From Kibdelosporangium sp040675465 (lineage in GTDB: Bacteria > Actinomycetota > Actinomycetes > Mycobacteriales > Pseudonocardiaceae), in the NCBI RefSeq assembly GCF_040675465.1, contig NZ_JBFAPA010000020.1, forward strand, positions 62,001 to 126,000: 64,000 nucleotides of DNA, written 5' to 3'. The notes beneath the pieces were generated by a model that was not told the DNA's origin, did no database searches, and was given only the letters and a program-made list of their open reading frames with translations. Below, in pieces: positions 9,483 through 18,100 of the stretch (positions are counted from its first letter, which is position 1; each line of letters starts with the position of its first letter). Made by a program: the position numbers and the translations under genes.

Positions 9483-10412
9483 GTGAGCGCGATGGTCGCT
9501 GAGCTGAGTGCGGGCCGGGCCTCGGCCGACCGTGTTTCGCCGCAACGGTCGGGCGGGGTCGGCGAGCCGAGGCGAGTGGGCTATCTGTACGTCCTGCCGG
9601 CGTTGGCCGTGTACGTGCTGTTCCTGCTCTTTCCCTTGCTGCACAGCGGATGGCTTTCGCTGTTCGACTGGGATGGGCTGTCCGTCGGGACGTTCACCGG
9701 GCTGGACAACTACCGGCGGCTGTTCGCGGAGGAGGGCGCTGCTGCGGCTTTCGGGCACGTGGGTGTGCTGATCCTGTTCTTCGCGGTGCTGCCGGTGGTG
9801 ATCGGGCTCGTGCTGGCCACCGCGATGTACCGGGTCAAGGTGCGGGGCCTGCCGTTCTTCCGGACGGCCCTGTTCCTGCCGCAGGTGGTCGCGATGGTCG
9901 TCGTCGCGGTGGCGTGGCAGCGGATCTTCGCACCGGACGGTGTGCTGAACCAGGTGCTCGGCACGCCCGGTCGCGCGTGGCTCGGCGACTCCGGCACGGC
10001 TCTGCTCGCGGTCGGAATTGTCGGTACCTGGGTGCAGACTGGGCTCGCGATGGTGTTGTTCCTCGGCGGGATCGGCAAGATCCCGGCCGAGTTGTTCGAT
10101 GCGGCCCGGCTGGACGGCGCCGGGCCCGCAGGGGAGTTCCGGGCGGTGATCCTGCCGGCCTTGCGAGGGGAGATCGGGGTGGCGCTGACCTTGACGGTGA
10201 TCGCCGCGCTGCGCACGTTCGACCTGGTGTACATGATGACGCCGCTTGGCGGGCCGGGCGGTTCGACCACCGTGCCCGCATACGAGATCTATCAACGAGC
10301 ATTCCACAGTGGACAGGTCGGTTCCGCGGCCGCCATCGGCGTTGCCATCACGCTGCTGGCATTCGCGGTCACCTACCTGATCACGTGGATCGCCGGCCGG
10401 GAGCGGACATGA
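9483..10412 (+). CDS. ABC sugar transporter permease, MalF/UgpA type
   Basis: This 309-residue integral membrane protein has an N-terminal cytoplasmic lead, a first membrane segment (YLYVLPALAVYVLFLLFPLLHS) and five more. The permease EAA loop is recognisable as AAELFDAARLDGAGPAGEFRAVILP-like residues after IPAELFDAARLDGAG. GTG at 9483 and ATG at 9492 are both possible starts and neither has a strong ribosome-binding site. The stop overlaps the next permease by 4 bases (ATGA). It forms the channel with that permease. Confidence 0.92.
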   Translation: MSAMVAELSAGRASADRVSPQRSGGVGEPRRVGYLYVLPALAVYVLFLLFPLLHSGWLSLFDWDGLSVGTFTGLDNYRRLFAEEGAAAAFGHVGVLILFFAVLPVVIGLVLATAMYRVKVRGLPFFRTALFLPQVVAMVVVAVAWQRIFAPDGVLNQVLGTPGRAWLGDSGTALLAVGIVGTWVQTGLAMVLFLGGIGKIPAELFDAARLDGAGPAGEFRAVILPALRGEIGVALTLTVIAALRTFDLVYMMTPLGGPGGSTTVPAYEIYQRAFHSGQVGSAAAIGVAITLLAFAVTYLITWIAGRERT

Positions 10413-11215
10413 TCGTCAGCAAGGCGGAGCGAGCGGGCACGTACCTCGTGCTCGGTGTGTTCACCGTGTTCGCGCTGTACCCGCTGGTGGCGATCCTCGG
10501 CACCGCGCTGCGGTCCGAGGTGGCCGGTCGCGGCGGCGTCCACTGGGAGAACTTCGGCAAGGCGTGGGCCGAGGCGAGGTTCGGCAGCTACCTGTTGTCC
10601 AGCGTGATCGTCAGTGTCAGCGTCGTGGCGCTGACGGTGCTGCTGTCCGTGCTGGCCGCGTATGCCTTCGGCACCATGCGGTTCCGCGGCCGGGAAGCGC
10701 TGTTCTACCTGATGCTGCTGGGTTTGACGGTGCCGGGCGAGGCGGTCGTGGTTCCGCTGTACTTCGACCTGCGGGATCTCGGGCTGACCGACACCTACGC
10801 GTCGCTGATCTTCCCGCAGGTCGCACAGTCGGTGGCGTTCGGCGCCTTCTGGATGCGGACGTACTTCCGGTCCACCGAGCGCGGCATCGTGGAGGCCGCG
10901 CGGCTGGACGGCGCCGGGCACTGGCGGACGCTGTGGCGGGTGCTGGTGCCGATGGGGCGCCCGGCGCTGGTCACGTTGGTGGTGCTGGTGTTCATGTGGA
11001 CCTGGAACGAGTTCCTGCTGGCCCGGGTGATGATCGTCAGCGAGCCGTTGCGGACGGCGCCGCTCGGCCTGCAGTTCTTCTCCGGCAAGGAGACCACGAG
11101 CGTGCCGCTGCTGGCGGCCGCGTCGGTGCTGGTCGCCTTACCGGTGGTGGTGCTCTACCTGTTCCTGCAAAGACATTTCATCCGCGGCATGGTGGATGGC
11201 TCAGTCAAAGGCTAG
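10409..11215 (+). CDS. ABC sugar transporter permease, MalG/UgpE type
   Basis: This 268-residue membrane protein has six predicted segments and an EAA loop EAARLDGAGHWRTLWRVLVP. The motif FMWTWNEFLLARVMI is typical of MalG-type permeases. It starts at ATG 10409 inside the stop of the first permease and is the second half of the importer channel. An AGGAGG overlapping its stop codon serves the next gene, so the operon continues without a gap. Confidence 0.92.
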   Translation: MIVSKAERAGTYLVLGVFTVFALYPLVAILGTALRSEVAGRGGVHWENFGKAWAEARFGSYLLSSVIVSVSVVALTVLLSVLAAYAFGTMRFRGREALFYLMLLGLTVPGEAVVVPLYFDLRDLGLTDTYASLIFPQVAQSVAFGAFWMRTYFRSTERGIVEAARLDGAGHWRTLWRVLVPMGRPALVTLVVLVFMWTWNEFLLARVMIVSEPLRTAPLGLQFFSGKETTSVPLLAAASVLVALPVVVLYLFLQRHFIRGMVDGSVKG

Positions 11216-11225
11216 GAGGGTATCC

Positions 11226-13676
11226 GTGCGCTGGGTGACTTTGGTGTCCCTGGTGTTGCTCGTTGGTACCGCGCTCCCCGCACAGGCGGACCAACAAGGC
11301 CGGTCCAGGGCCGAGCTGGATGTGCTGTTCGTCGGCGCGCACCCGGACGACGAGGCGTTCGCCTTGGCGACGCTGGGACAGTTCCGGGTGCGCACCGGAG
11401 TGGTCACGGTGACCCGTGGCGAAGGCGGCGGCAATGCCGTCGGAACGGAGGAAGGACCGGACCTGGGCCGGGTCCGCGAGGCCGAGGAACGCCGGGCGGT
11501 CGGCAAGGCCGGCATCACCGACGTGTTCAACCTCGACAAGGCCGACTTCTACTACACCGTCAGCGCCCCGCTGACCGAGCAGGCGTGGGGGCATGAAAGC
11601 ACGCTCGGCAAGCTGGTCCGGGTAATCCGGCAGACCAGACCCGATGTCGTGATCACGATGGATCCCGCGCCGTCGCCGGGCAACCACGGCAACCACCAGT
11701 TCGCTGCCCGGCTCGCGATCGAGGCGTACCAGCTGGCCGCGGACCCACATGCCTTCCCGGAGCAGCGGCTCCGGCCCTGGGCGGTGTCCAGGCTGTTCAC
11801 CGGCGGGCTGAAGGGGTCCTCACAGACCGGGCCGGGATGTGTCGAGGCGTTCACGCCCACCGAGCCGACCGACCGGGTCTGGGGTGTGTGGTCGGGTGCG
11901 CCGGCGTACGGCGGGCAGACGTGGGCGCAGGTGGAACGGGCCGCCCAGCGCGAGTACGCCAGCCAGGGCTGGGCCGGTTTCCCTGATGTTCCAACGGATC
12001 CGGCGAAGCTCGGGTGTGAGTACTTCACGCAGCTGGCCAGCCGGGTGCCGTATCGCGTCGACCATCGTGGCGCCCAAGGCATGCTCGAAGGCGCGGTCGT
12101 TCCCGGAGAGTTTCCGTCAGGGACAAGGATTTCCGCCGTGCCGTCGAAATACGCGGTCACCGCAGGGGAATCCGTCCGGGTCAGAACGGAGTCCACAGTG
12201 CACGGGCGGATCACAGTGAGTGCTCCGCCGGGCTGGACAGTTACCGGCGATACCGTCATGGTCCCGGCGACTACGGTGCCTGGCAAGGTGCGACTGGGTG
12301 TGGCGGTCAACGGGCGTCCGGCGACCGAGGCGCTCGTCGAAGTCGTGCCCGTCGTGTCCGGGGAACAGCAGCCGCTGCCTCAGGTTGCGCAGTACCGGGA
12401 TTGGGCTACCGGGATCGGCCATGCCGAGCTGGCCGGATCCGTGGCTCCGGTGCTGACGTTGCCGTCCGGTGGAAGTAGAGATATCGACATCACCGTCCGG
12501 AACAACGGAATCACGTCGAAGGGCGGCACCGTCGCGTTGACCATGCCGACTGGGTTCGCGACGGGAGCCGTGCAGCCATTCCCAGTGCTGGCCCCGGGAG
12601 CGAGCGCGGTTGTGCGGTTCTCCGTGCGGAACACGGATCCCGCATTACCCACGGGACAACAAGGAGGCGACTACCGATACGGCATCACGGTTCTCGGCAG
12701 CACGACGTTCGCCGCCCTGGAGCTGGTTCCCGCTGTGACGATTCCGCAGTCGACAGTGATGCCTGCCGTGGACGCGAGCGACGGTCCGGGCGAGTATCCC
12801 GGTGCGGAGCTGAATGTCTCGCCGCGGTGGGAGGGCACGGAGTGTTCGTCCCCGGCGGACTGCTCGGCGACCGCGAAGCTCGCCTGGCGGGACGACACCC
12901 TGTACGCGCTGGTGACCGTGACGGACGACGTTCTTGGTACCCGGCTGGCGAAAGCGGACTGCAAACGACACTGGCGGACCGATTCGGTGGAGATCACTGT
13001 CGATCCGCGCGGCCGGTCGGAGAACACGTCCACGACGTACAAACTGGCTGTCCTGCCGGTCACCGCGGAAGGTCCGCCGTGCGTGCTGCGGGACGCCGAC
13101 AACCATCAGGGCGACGCGCCCGGCGTGCGGGTCGCGTCGAGGATCACCGGATCGGGCTATGTGGTCGAGGTCGCCATCCCGATGGCACAACTGCCCGGGG
13201 CCGTGGATCCCGCGAACGTCGGCCTGAACGTGCTCGTGTACGACTCGGACACCCAGGACCGCACCGGGCAGACCAGGATCGGTTGGTCCACATGGGGTGG
13301 CGTGCAAGGGGATCCGTACCGCTGGGGCCGGGCGAGGCTGGACGGTTACGTCCCGCCACCGGACCGGCCGGCCGGCCCGCCGGCGCCGGTGTTGCCGTTG
13401 GTGGCGTTGGCATCCGTCGACTCGCCGCAGTCCATCGAGCAGTCCGTGCGGCTGGGACTGGCGCCCGGTGCCGCCGCCGCGGCCCGGCCCATCGCTGTTG
13501 GCCATGGATTGCTGCTAACGAGTGAAAGGGGCACGGCATACGTGTTCTCGGCCGGAAAACGCCAGGTCCTGGACGTCTTACCCGGTGCGACACGGGTTCC
13601 GGACGGGCATGTCCTGGTCGGGTTCATCAATTTCCGTGACCAAACAGCAGCGGCCGAATCACGCGAAGGGCGGTAG
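11226..13676 (+). CDS. Secreted PIG-L (LmbE-like) deacetylase with NEW3-like and CBM9-like modules
   Basis: This 816-residue protein begins at a GTG placed 6 bases after AGGAGG (11214-11219). A signal peptide ends near ALPAQA. Residues about 30-260 form a PIG-L/GlcNAc deacetylase domain with the zinc motif HPDDE (39-43) and downstream His-x-x-His (GNHGNH, about 154-157). The middle (about 390-480) looks like an NPCBM-associated NEW3 domain (ITVRNNG, PGASAVVRFSVRNTD). Residues about 510-730 resemble a CBM9-type sugar-binding module (LAWRDDTLYALVTVTDD, DSVEITVDPRGRSENT). Members of this family remove acetyl groups from GlcNAc-containing molecules. Being secreted and last in a sugar-import operon, it probably prepares an acetylated glycan or glycoside outside the cell. 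The exact substrate is not known. Confidence 0.85.
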   Translation: MRWVTLVSLVLLVGTALPAQADQQGRSRAELDVLFVGAHPDDEAFALATLGQFRVRTGVVTVTRGEGGGNAVGTEEGPDLGRVREAEERRAVGKAGITDVFNLDKADFYYTVSAPLTEQAWGHESTLGKLVRVIRQTRPDVVITMDPAPSPGNHGNHQFAARLAIEAYQLAADPHAFPEQRLRPWAVSRLFTGGLKGSSQTGPGCVEAFTPTEPTDRVWGVWSGAPAYGGQTWAQVERAAQREYASQGWAGFPDVPTDPAKLGCEYFTQLASRVPYRVDHRGAQGMLEGAVVPGEFPSGTRISAVPSKYAVTAGESVRVRTESTVHGRITVSAPPGWTVTGDTVMVPATTVPGKVRLGVAVNGRPATEALVEVVPVVSGEQQPLPQVAQYRDWATGIGHAELAGSVAPVLTLPSGGSRDIDITVRNNGITSKGGTVALTMPTGFATGAVQPFPVLAPGASAVVRFSVRNTDPALPTGQQGGDYRYGITVLGSTTFAALELVPAVTIPQSTVMPAVDASDGPGEYPGAELNVSPRWEGTECSSPADCSATAKLAWRDDTLYALVTVTDDVLGTRLAKADCKRHWRTDSVEITVDPRGRSENTSTTYKLAVLPVTAEGPPCVLRDADNHQGDAPGVRVASRITGSGYVVEVAIPMAQLPGAVDPANVGLNVLVYDSDTQDRTGQTRIGWSTWGGVQGDPYRWGRARLDGYVPPPDRPAGPPAPVLPLVALASVDSPQSIEQSVRLGLAPGAAAAARPIAVGHGLLLTSERGTAYVFSAGKRQVLDVLPGATRVPDGHVLVGFINFRDQTAAAESREGR

Positions 13677-13687
13677 TTTTCCGGGCT

Positions 13688-13707
13688 CTCCTACGCGACC
13701 GTAGGAG
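13688..13707 (+). terminator. Hairpin terminator after the sugar operon
   Basis: CTCCTACG and CGTAGGAG form a perfect 8-bp stem around a CGAC tetraloop, 11 bases after the deacetylase stop. There is no long T-run, as is usual in this group. Confidence 0.65.
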
Positions 13708-13737
13708 TCCGCTTTCCCGACGTGGATTGGGTGCTCG

Positions 13738-14040
13738 ATGACCGCCTTACCCGGCCTGCGCAAGCATTACTGCGGTAAGTGCGTGTCGGGGGAGCACGAA
13801 CTCGGCGTCGACACCTGGGAAACCCGGCACTGCCGGCTTCAGCGGGAACTCTGCCAGTGCGAATGCGACTGTCCGTTCTACCGGGTGCTCATCGAGGAAC
13901 CGCGGTGCCTGCGGCGCAGAACCGTGCGCCGGTGGACAACCGGGAGGCGGCCACCGCGTGGCTGGGCCCATCAGTACCTCCACGATGTCCTCGGCCCGCC
14001 GGTGCTGAGTCCACACGAGTACCTCGACGAGCGCGCCTGA
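13738..14040 (+). CDS. Small Cys-rich protein of unknown function
   Basis: The 100-residue frame encodes a protein whose first 55 residues hold eight cysteines in an order that suggests metal binding: YCGKC near residue 12, a lone Cys at about 33, then CQCECDCPFY at about 39-48. The C-terminal half is Arg-rich and ends in a Tyr-Leu-His patch. I do not recognise the family. No good ribosome-binding site precedes the ATG. It sits alone between the deacetylase operon terminator and the LysR gene, on the same strand. The clustering of Cys and absence of stop codons over 300 bases support a real gene, but not strongly. Confidence 0.5.
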   Translation: MTALPGLRKHYCGKCVSGEHELGVDTWETRHCRLQRELCQCECDCPFYRVLIEEPRCLRRRTVRRWTTGRRPPRGWAHQYLHDVLGPPVLSPHEYLDERA

Positions 14041-14045
14041 GGCCT

Positions 14046-14072
14046 GGGGTCATACCCTTGGGCTATGACCCC
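14046..14072 (+). promoter_or_regulatory. Inverted repeat overlapping the LysR start codon
   Basis: GGGGTCATA (14046-14054) and TATGACCCC (14064-14072) are perfect 9-base arms around a 9-base spacer. The inner part ATA-N9-TAT fits the T-N11-A consensus of LysR-type sites. The gene's ATG lies inside the right arm, and no Shine-Dalgarno is visible, so the transcript may be leaderless and self-regulated here. Confidence 0.5.
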
Positions 14073-14958
14073 GGACCTGGAGTCGTTGCGTCTGCTGGTG
14101 CTGGTCGGTGAGCTGGGCAGCATTGGCAGGGCGGCGGCCAAACTGGGCATCGCGCAACCGTCCGCGAGCAAGCGGCTGGCCACGTTGGAGCGCCGGTTCG
14201 GCCTGGCCCTGGTCGACCGCACCCGGCGCGGCTCGGCGCTCACCCCGGACGGCCGGGTGGTCACCGACTGGGCGCGGCGGGTGCTCGACGAGCTCAACGT
14301 CCTGGTCACCGGGGCCGAGGCGTTGCGGTCCCGGCGGGAGGCGGAACTCCGGGTCGCGGCGAGCCTGACGGTCGCCGAGCACCTGGCGCCCGGCTGGATC
14401 GGCGAGCTCCGCCGGGCGCGGCCGGAGCTGTACGTCGGCCTGATGGTGACGAACTCCAGCATCGTCTGCGACCTGGTCAAGAGCGGGGAGGTCGATCTGG
14501 GGTTCGTCGAGTCGCCGACCGTCCCCAAGGACCTCAACGCGCGCCGGGTCTCGACGGACCGGCTCGCGGTCGTTGTGCCGCCGAGCCACCCGTGGACCCG
14601 GCGGCGGCGCGCGCTGACCGCCGCCGACCTCGCGGAGACCCCACTCGTCGTGCGCGAGCACGGCTCCGGGACCCGGGAGACGCTGGAGCGCGCGTTGCGG
14701 CAGGCGAAAGTCGGTGAGGTTCAGCCGATCGCGGAGCTGGGATCGACGACAGCCGTCCGCAGCGCGGTCGTCGAAGGCGCGGGCCCGGCGGTGCTCAGCG
14801 TTCTCGCTGTGGACTCCTACCTGGTCGAGGGCCGGCTGGTGGAGGTCACGGTGGACGGCCTGGACCTCCGTCGCCAGCTCCGCGCGGTGTGGCCTGCTGG
14901 GCGGCGCCTGATCGGGTCCGCGGCCGAGCTGCTGGCTGTCGCGCTGCGGGCAAGTTGA
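14065..14958 (+). CDS. LysR-family transcriptional regulator
   Basis: This 297-residue protein has the LysR winged helix-turn-helix at residues about 1-60 (ESLRLLVLVGELGSIGRAAA, QPSASKRLATLERRFGLALV) and a C-terminal co-inducer-binding domain typical of the family (VAASLTVAEHLAPGWIGEL, DLGFVESP, PLVVREHGSGTRETLERAL). Length is standard. The neighbouring genes do not point to a target pathway. An inverted repeat spans its start codon, suggesting autoregulation. Confidence 0.92.
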   Translation: MTPDLESLRLLVLVGELGSIGRAAAKLGIAQPSASKRLATLERRFGLALVDRTRRGSALTPDGRVVTDWARRVLDELNVLVTGAEALRSRREAELRVAASLTVAEHLAPGWIGELRRARPELYVGLMVTNSSIVCDLVKSGEVDLGFVESPTVPKDLNARRVSTDRLAVVVPPSHPWTRRRRALTAADLAETPLVVREHGSGTRETLERALRQAKVGEVQPIAELGSTTAVRSAVVEGAGPAVLSVLAVDSYLVEGRLVEVTVDGLDLRRQLRAVWPAGRRLIGSAAELLAVALRAS

Positions 14959-15330
14959 TCTTCCCGGCGCGCTCGCAGGACGCGTTGTCCTCGCAGCCGC
15001 GGGCTTGGTACAGGTGGTAGTGAGCATGGGTGCCGGGCGAGTGCCGCAGAGCGCTGGCAGAGCGCTGGGAGGCCATCAAGGCGTCGACGAGTCCGTTTTG
15101 TACGCGAAGGGGGCCAGTTCGCCCAGGATCGTGTCCAGCCCAGGGCGATCGCCGCCACTGCCTCGAGCAATTGCGCTTGACCACCGGCGTCTGCCGGACC
15201 GCGGTTCGCCAAACGGATCAGGACCTCCGGCGTTCTCGACGGCTCGCCTTCCCGATGGACCTTCTGCGGAAAGCCAGGGATCCGCGACAAGACCGGCAGC
15301 CGTCCAGGCCGAGCTACTAGGTTGTCGAGA
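14959..15330. other. Gene-free stretch between the LysR gene and an unknown gene
   Basis: Open frames exist on both strands but none has a convincing start or family likeness. On the minus strand, pieces such as LLEAVAAIALG and LDTILGELAPFAYK occur in two frames between about 15310 and 15080 and could be the tail of a decayed gene; this is only a suspicion. Confidence 0.4.
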
Positions 15331-15957
15331 ATGAGGTGGTTCAGGCGTCGAACCGAGCCGGTTGCCGAGCGTGACCCGGCTGAGCCGGCGGCCGAGTTCT
15401 GGCAGGGGTGGATCGACCTGCTGCCCATGGTGAGCGCGGCACTGGGAGACAGTGAGCTGCACCGCGTGGAGAACGACCTCTGCGAGCTGGTCGCCCGCCT
15501 GCATCCTGACCTGCACTTCTCGGTGGAACGCGGGCAACGGGCCATCTACGCCCTGGTCCTGTCCGGTCAGGAGGATCCCCGGCTGCGGCCGTTCACCGAC
15601 GCGTGGAAAGCCGCTGCACCACCGGAAGACGCCATCTGGGAGTACCACGATTCGGTGCCGCCGGTGCCGGATCCGACACAGGTGACGGTCAACCTCGGCG
15701 AGCACCGGTTCCCGTTGGCCGACGTCCGGGTCGCCGTCCACGTGGACCAATCGGTCGTCGATGTCGCCGTCTATCACCCGAAGTTCGCCGAACTGGACCC
15801 CGCGGTCCGGGAGACACTGACCTACCTCCCGCTGGATGTCACGCTGGGTGAACGGGTCGCCGGGGAGCGGCTGCGCCGGGTGGAGACCGCCGAGACCGAA
15901 CCCGAGGGCGCGATCGGGCTGCTGGACCTTCGCGAAATTGTCGGTGGCCTGGACTAG
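15331..15957 (+). CDS. Conserved-looking protein of unknown function upstream of ligA
   Basis: The 208-residue product begins MRWFRRRTEP and has no signal peptide or membrane segment. It contains AEFWQGWIDLLPMV, a run FSVERGQRAIYALVLSG, WEYHDSVPPVP, and a final EGAIGLLDLREIVGGLD. This pattern resembles small actinobacterial cytoplasmic proteins I cannot name. Codon use is like that of real genes here. A TTG at 15322 is an alternative start. It ends 10 bases before the ligA start, so the two genes are probably co-transcribed. Confidence 0.7.
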   Translation: MRWFRRRTEPVAERDPAEPAAEFWQGWIDLLPMVSAALGDSELHRVENDLCELVARLHPDLHFSVERGQRAIYALVLSGQEDPRLRPFTDAWKAAAPPEDAIWEYHDSVPPVPDPTQVTVNLGEHRFPLADVRVAVHVDQSVVDVAVYHPKFAELDPAVRETLTYLPLDVTLGERVAGERLRRVETAETEPEGAIGLLDLREIVGGLD

Positions 15958-15967
15958 TCTCCACGGC

Positions 15968-18100
15968 GTGACCAGCACTAACGAATCCAGTGACGAGACC
16001 GTGGCCGACGTGCCCGCCGAGGTGCGCACCAAGCACGCCGAGCTGGCCGAGGAGCTTCGCGGCCACCAGTTCCGTTACTACGTGCTGGACTCGCCCACGA
16101 TCACGGACGGCGAGTTCGACGAGCTGCTCGGCCAGCTGGAGGCGATGGAGGAGCAGTACCCGGAGCTGGTGACCCCGGACTCGCCGACCCAGCGGGTCGG
16201 CGGCACCTTCTCCACCGAGTTCACCGCTGTGGACCATCTCGAGCGGATGCTCAGCCTCGACAACGCGTTCAGCGCGGACGAGCTGAACGGGTGGTTCGAC
16301 CGGGTCGCCAAGGAGGTCGGCGACGCCGCGCACTACCTGTGCGAGCTGAAGATCGACGGCCTGGCGATCAACCTGCTCTACGAGAACGGCAGGCTGACCC
16401 GGGGCCTCACTCGCGGCGACGGCCGCACGGGCGAGGACGTCACGCTGAACGTCCGGACCCTCAAGGACGTCCCCGAGGTGCTGACCGGTACGGACGAGTT
16501 CTCGGTGCCCAAGCTGGTCGAGGTCCGCGGTGAGGTGTTCTTCCGGGTCGAGGACTTCCTGGAGCTGAACGCCAAACAGGCCGAGGCCGGCAAGCAGATC
16601 TACGCCAACCCACGCAACACGGCCGCGGGTTCGTTGCGGCAGAAGGACCCCAGCATCACCGCGAGCCGCAAGCTCCGGCTGATCTGCCACGGCCTGGGCA
16701 AGCGCGAGGGGTTCGAGCCGGACCGGCAGTCCGAGTCGTACGACCGGCTCACGGCGTGGGGCCTGCCGGTGTCGACACACACCAAGGTGCTGTCCACACA
16801 CGAGGAAGTGCTCGCGTTCATCGAGTACTGGAGGGTGCACCGGCACGACGCCGAGCACGAGATCGACGGCGTCGTGATCAAGGTGGACGAGGTCGCGTTG
16901 CAGCGCCGGCTCGGCACCACGTCCCGGGCGCCGCGGTGGGCGATCGCGTTCAAGTACCCGCCCGAGGAGGTCACCACCACCCTGCTGGACATCCGGGTCA
17001 ACGTCGGCCGCACCGGCCGGGTCACCCCGTACGCCGTCACCGAACCGGTCACCGTCGCGGGCTCCACCGTCACGCGGGCGACGCTGCACAACGCCAGCGA
17101 GGTGAAGCGCAAGGGCGTGTTGATCGGTGATCGGATCGTGCTGCGCAAGGCCGGTGACGTGATTCCCGAGGTGCTCGGTCCGGTGACCGATGCGCGGACC
17201 GGCGACGAGCGCGAGTTCGTGATGCCGGTGGCCTGCCCGGAATGCGGCACGCTGCTGCGTCCGGAGAAGGAAGCCGACGTCGACATCCGCTGCCCCAACT
17301 CCCGGCACTGCCCCGGTCAGCTGCGCGAACGTCTCGACTACATCGGCGGCCGCAGCGCGCTGGACATCGAGGTGCTCGGCTACGAGAGCGCGACCGCCCT
17401 GGTCAACTCCGATGTGTACGACTACGAGGCCGACCTGTTCGACCTCGACGCCGAGAAACTGCTGCGGGTGGAGCTGTTCCGCACCATCGCCGGTGAACTC
17501 TCCGCCAACGGCCAGAAGCTCCTGGCGAACCTCGAAGCCGCCAAGCAGCGTCCACTGTGGAGGGTTCTGGTCTCGCTGTCCATCCGGCACGTCGGCCCCA
17601 CCGCCGCCCGTGCACTGGCCATGGAGTTCGGCACCCTGGAACGGATCTTCGAGGCCACCGAGGAGGAGCTCGCCGCGGCCGAAGGTGTCGGCCCCACGAT
17701 CGTCGCCGCCCTCCGCGAGTGGTGGACTGTCGACTGGCACCGTGAGCTGGTCGAACGCTGGCGGGCGGCCGGTGTGCGGATGGAGGACGAGCGCGACGAG
17801 TCCATCCCCCGAAACCTCCAGGGCCTGTCCATTGTGGTCACCGGCACCCTCCCGACCCTGTCCCGCGACGAGGCCAAGGAGGCGATCATCGCGCGGGGCG
17901 GCAAGGCCGTCGGTTCCGTGTCGAAGAAGACCTCCTTCGTCGTAGTTGGTGACGCCCCGGGATCCAAGTACGACAAGGCATTGCAACTGAAGGTCCCCAT
18001 CCTCGACGAGGACGGCTTCCGGGTGCTGCTCGCCCAAGGCCCCGACGCCGCCACCGAACTCGCCACCATCGGCACCGACGAAGAACCAGAGGAGGAGTAG
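15968..18100 (+). CDS. ligA: NAD-dependent DNA ligase
   Basis: This 710-residue essential ligase seals nicks during replication and repair, using NAD+. The domains are in the usual order. Ia/adenylation domain comes first (FRYYVLDSPTITDGEFD near residue 35; SPTQRVGG at 72-79), with the adenylated lysine Lys128 in ELKIDGLA. An OB fold follows (VNVGRTGRVTPYAVTEPV). Next is a Cys4 zinc finger (CPECGTLL and CPNSRHCPGQL), helix-hairpin-helix repeats, and a C-terminal BRCT domain (GLSIVVTGTLPTLSRDEAKE). The frame is open upstream of the gene; the GTG at 15968 fits the family's N terminus. In mycobacteria ligA also lies close to the gat genes; here 12 kb of accessory genes separates them. Confidence 0.98.
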   Translation: MTSTNESSDETVADVPAEVRTKHAELAEELRGHQFRYYVLDSPTITDGEFDELLGQLEAMEEQYPELVTPDSPTQRVGGTFSTEFTAVDHLERMLSLDNAFSADELNGWFDRVAKEVGDAAHYLCELKIDGLAINLLYENGRLTRGLTRGDGRTGEDVTLNVRTLKDVPEVLTGTDEFSVPKLVEVRGEVFFRVEDFLELNAKQAEAGKQIYANPRNTAAGSLRQKDPSITASRKLRLICHGLGKREGFEPDRQSESYDRLTAWGLPVSTHTKVLSTHEEVLAFIEYWRVHRHDAEHEIDGVVIKVDEVALQRRLGTTSRAPRWAIAFKYPPEEVTTTLLDIRVNVGRTGRVTPYAVTEPVTVAGSTVTRATLHNASEVKRKGVLIGDRIVLRKAGDVIPEVLGPVTDARTGDEREFVMPVACPECGTLLRPEKEADVDIRCPNSRHCPGQLRERLDYIGGRSALDIEVLGYESATALVNSDVYDYEADLFDLDAEKLLRVELFRTIAGELSANGQKLLANLEAAKQRPLWRVLVSLSIRHVGPTAARALAMEFGTLERIFEATEEELAAAEGVGPTIVAALREWWTVDWHRELVERWRAAGVRMEDERDESIPRNLQGLSIVVTGTLPTLSRDEAKEAIIARGGKAVGSVSKKTSFVVVGDAPGSKYDKALQLKVPILDEDGFRVLLAQGPDAATELATIGTDEEPEEE

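Noticed and set aside
14959..15330. Short gene on either strand
   Set aside because: Possible fragments appear in two minus-strand frames, but none reaches a recognisable domain.
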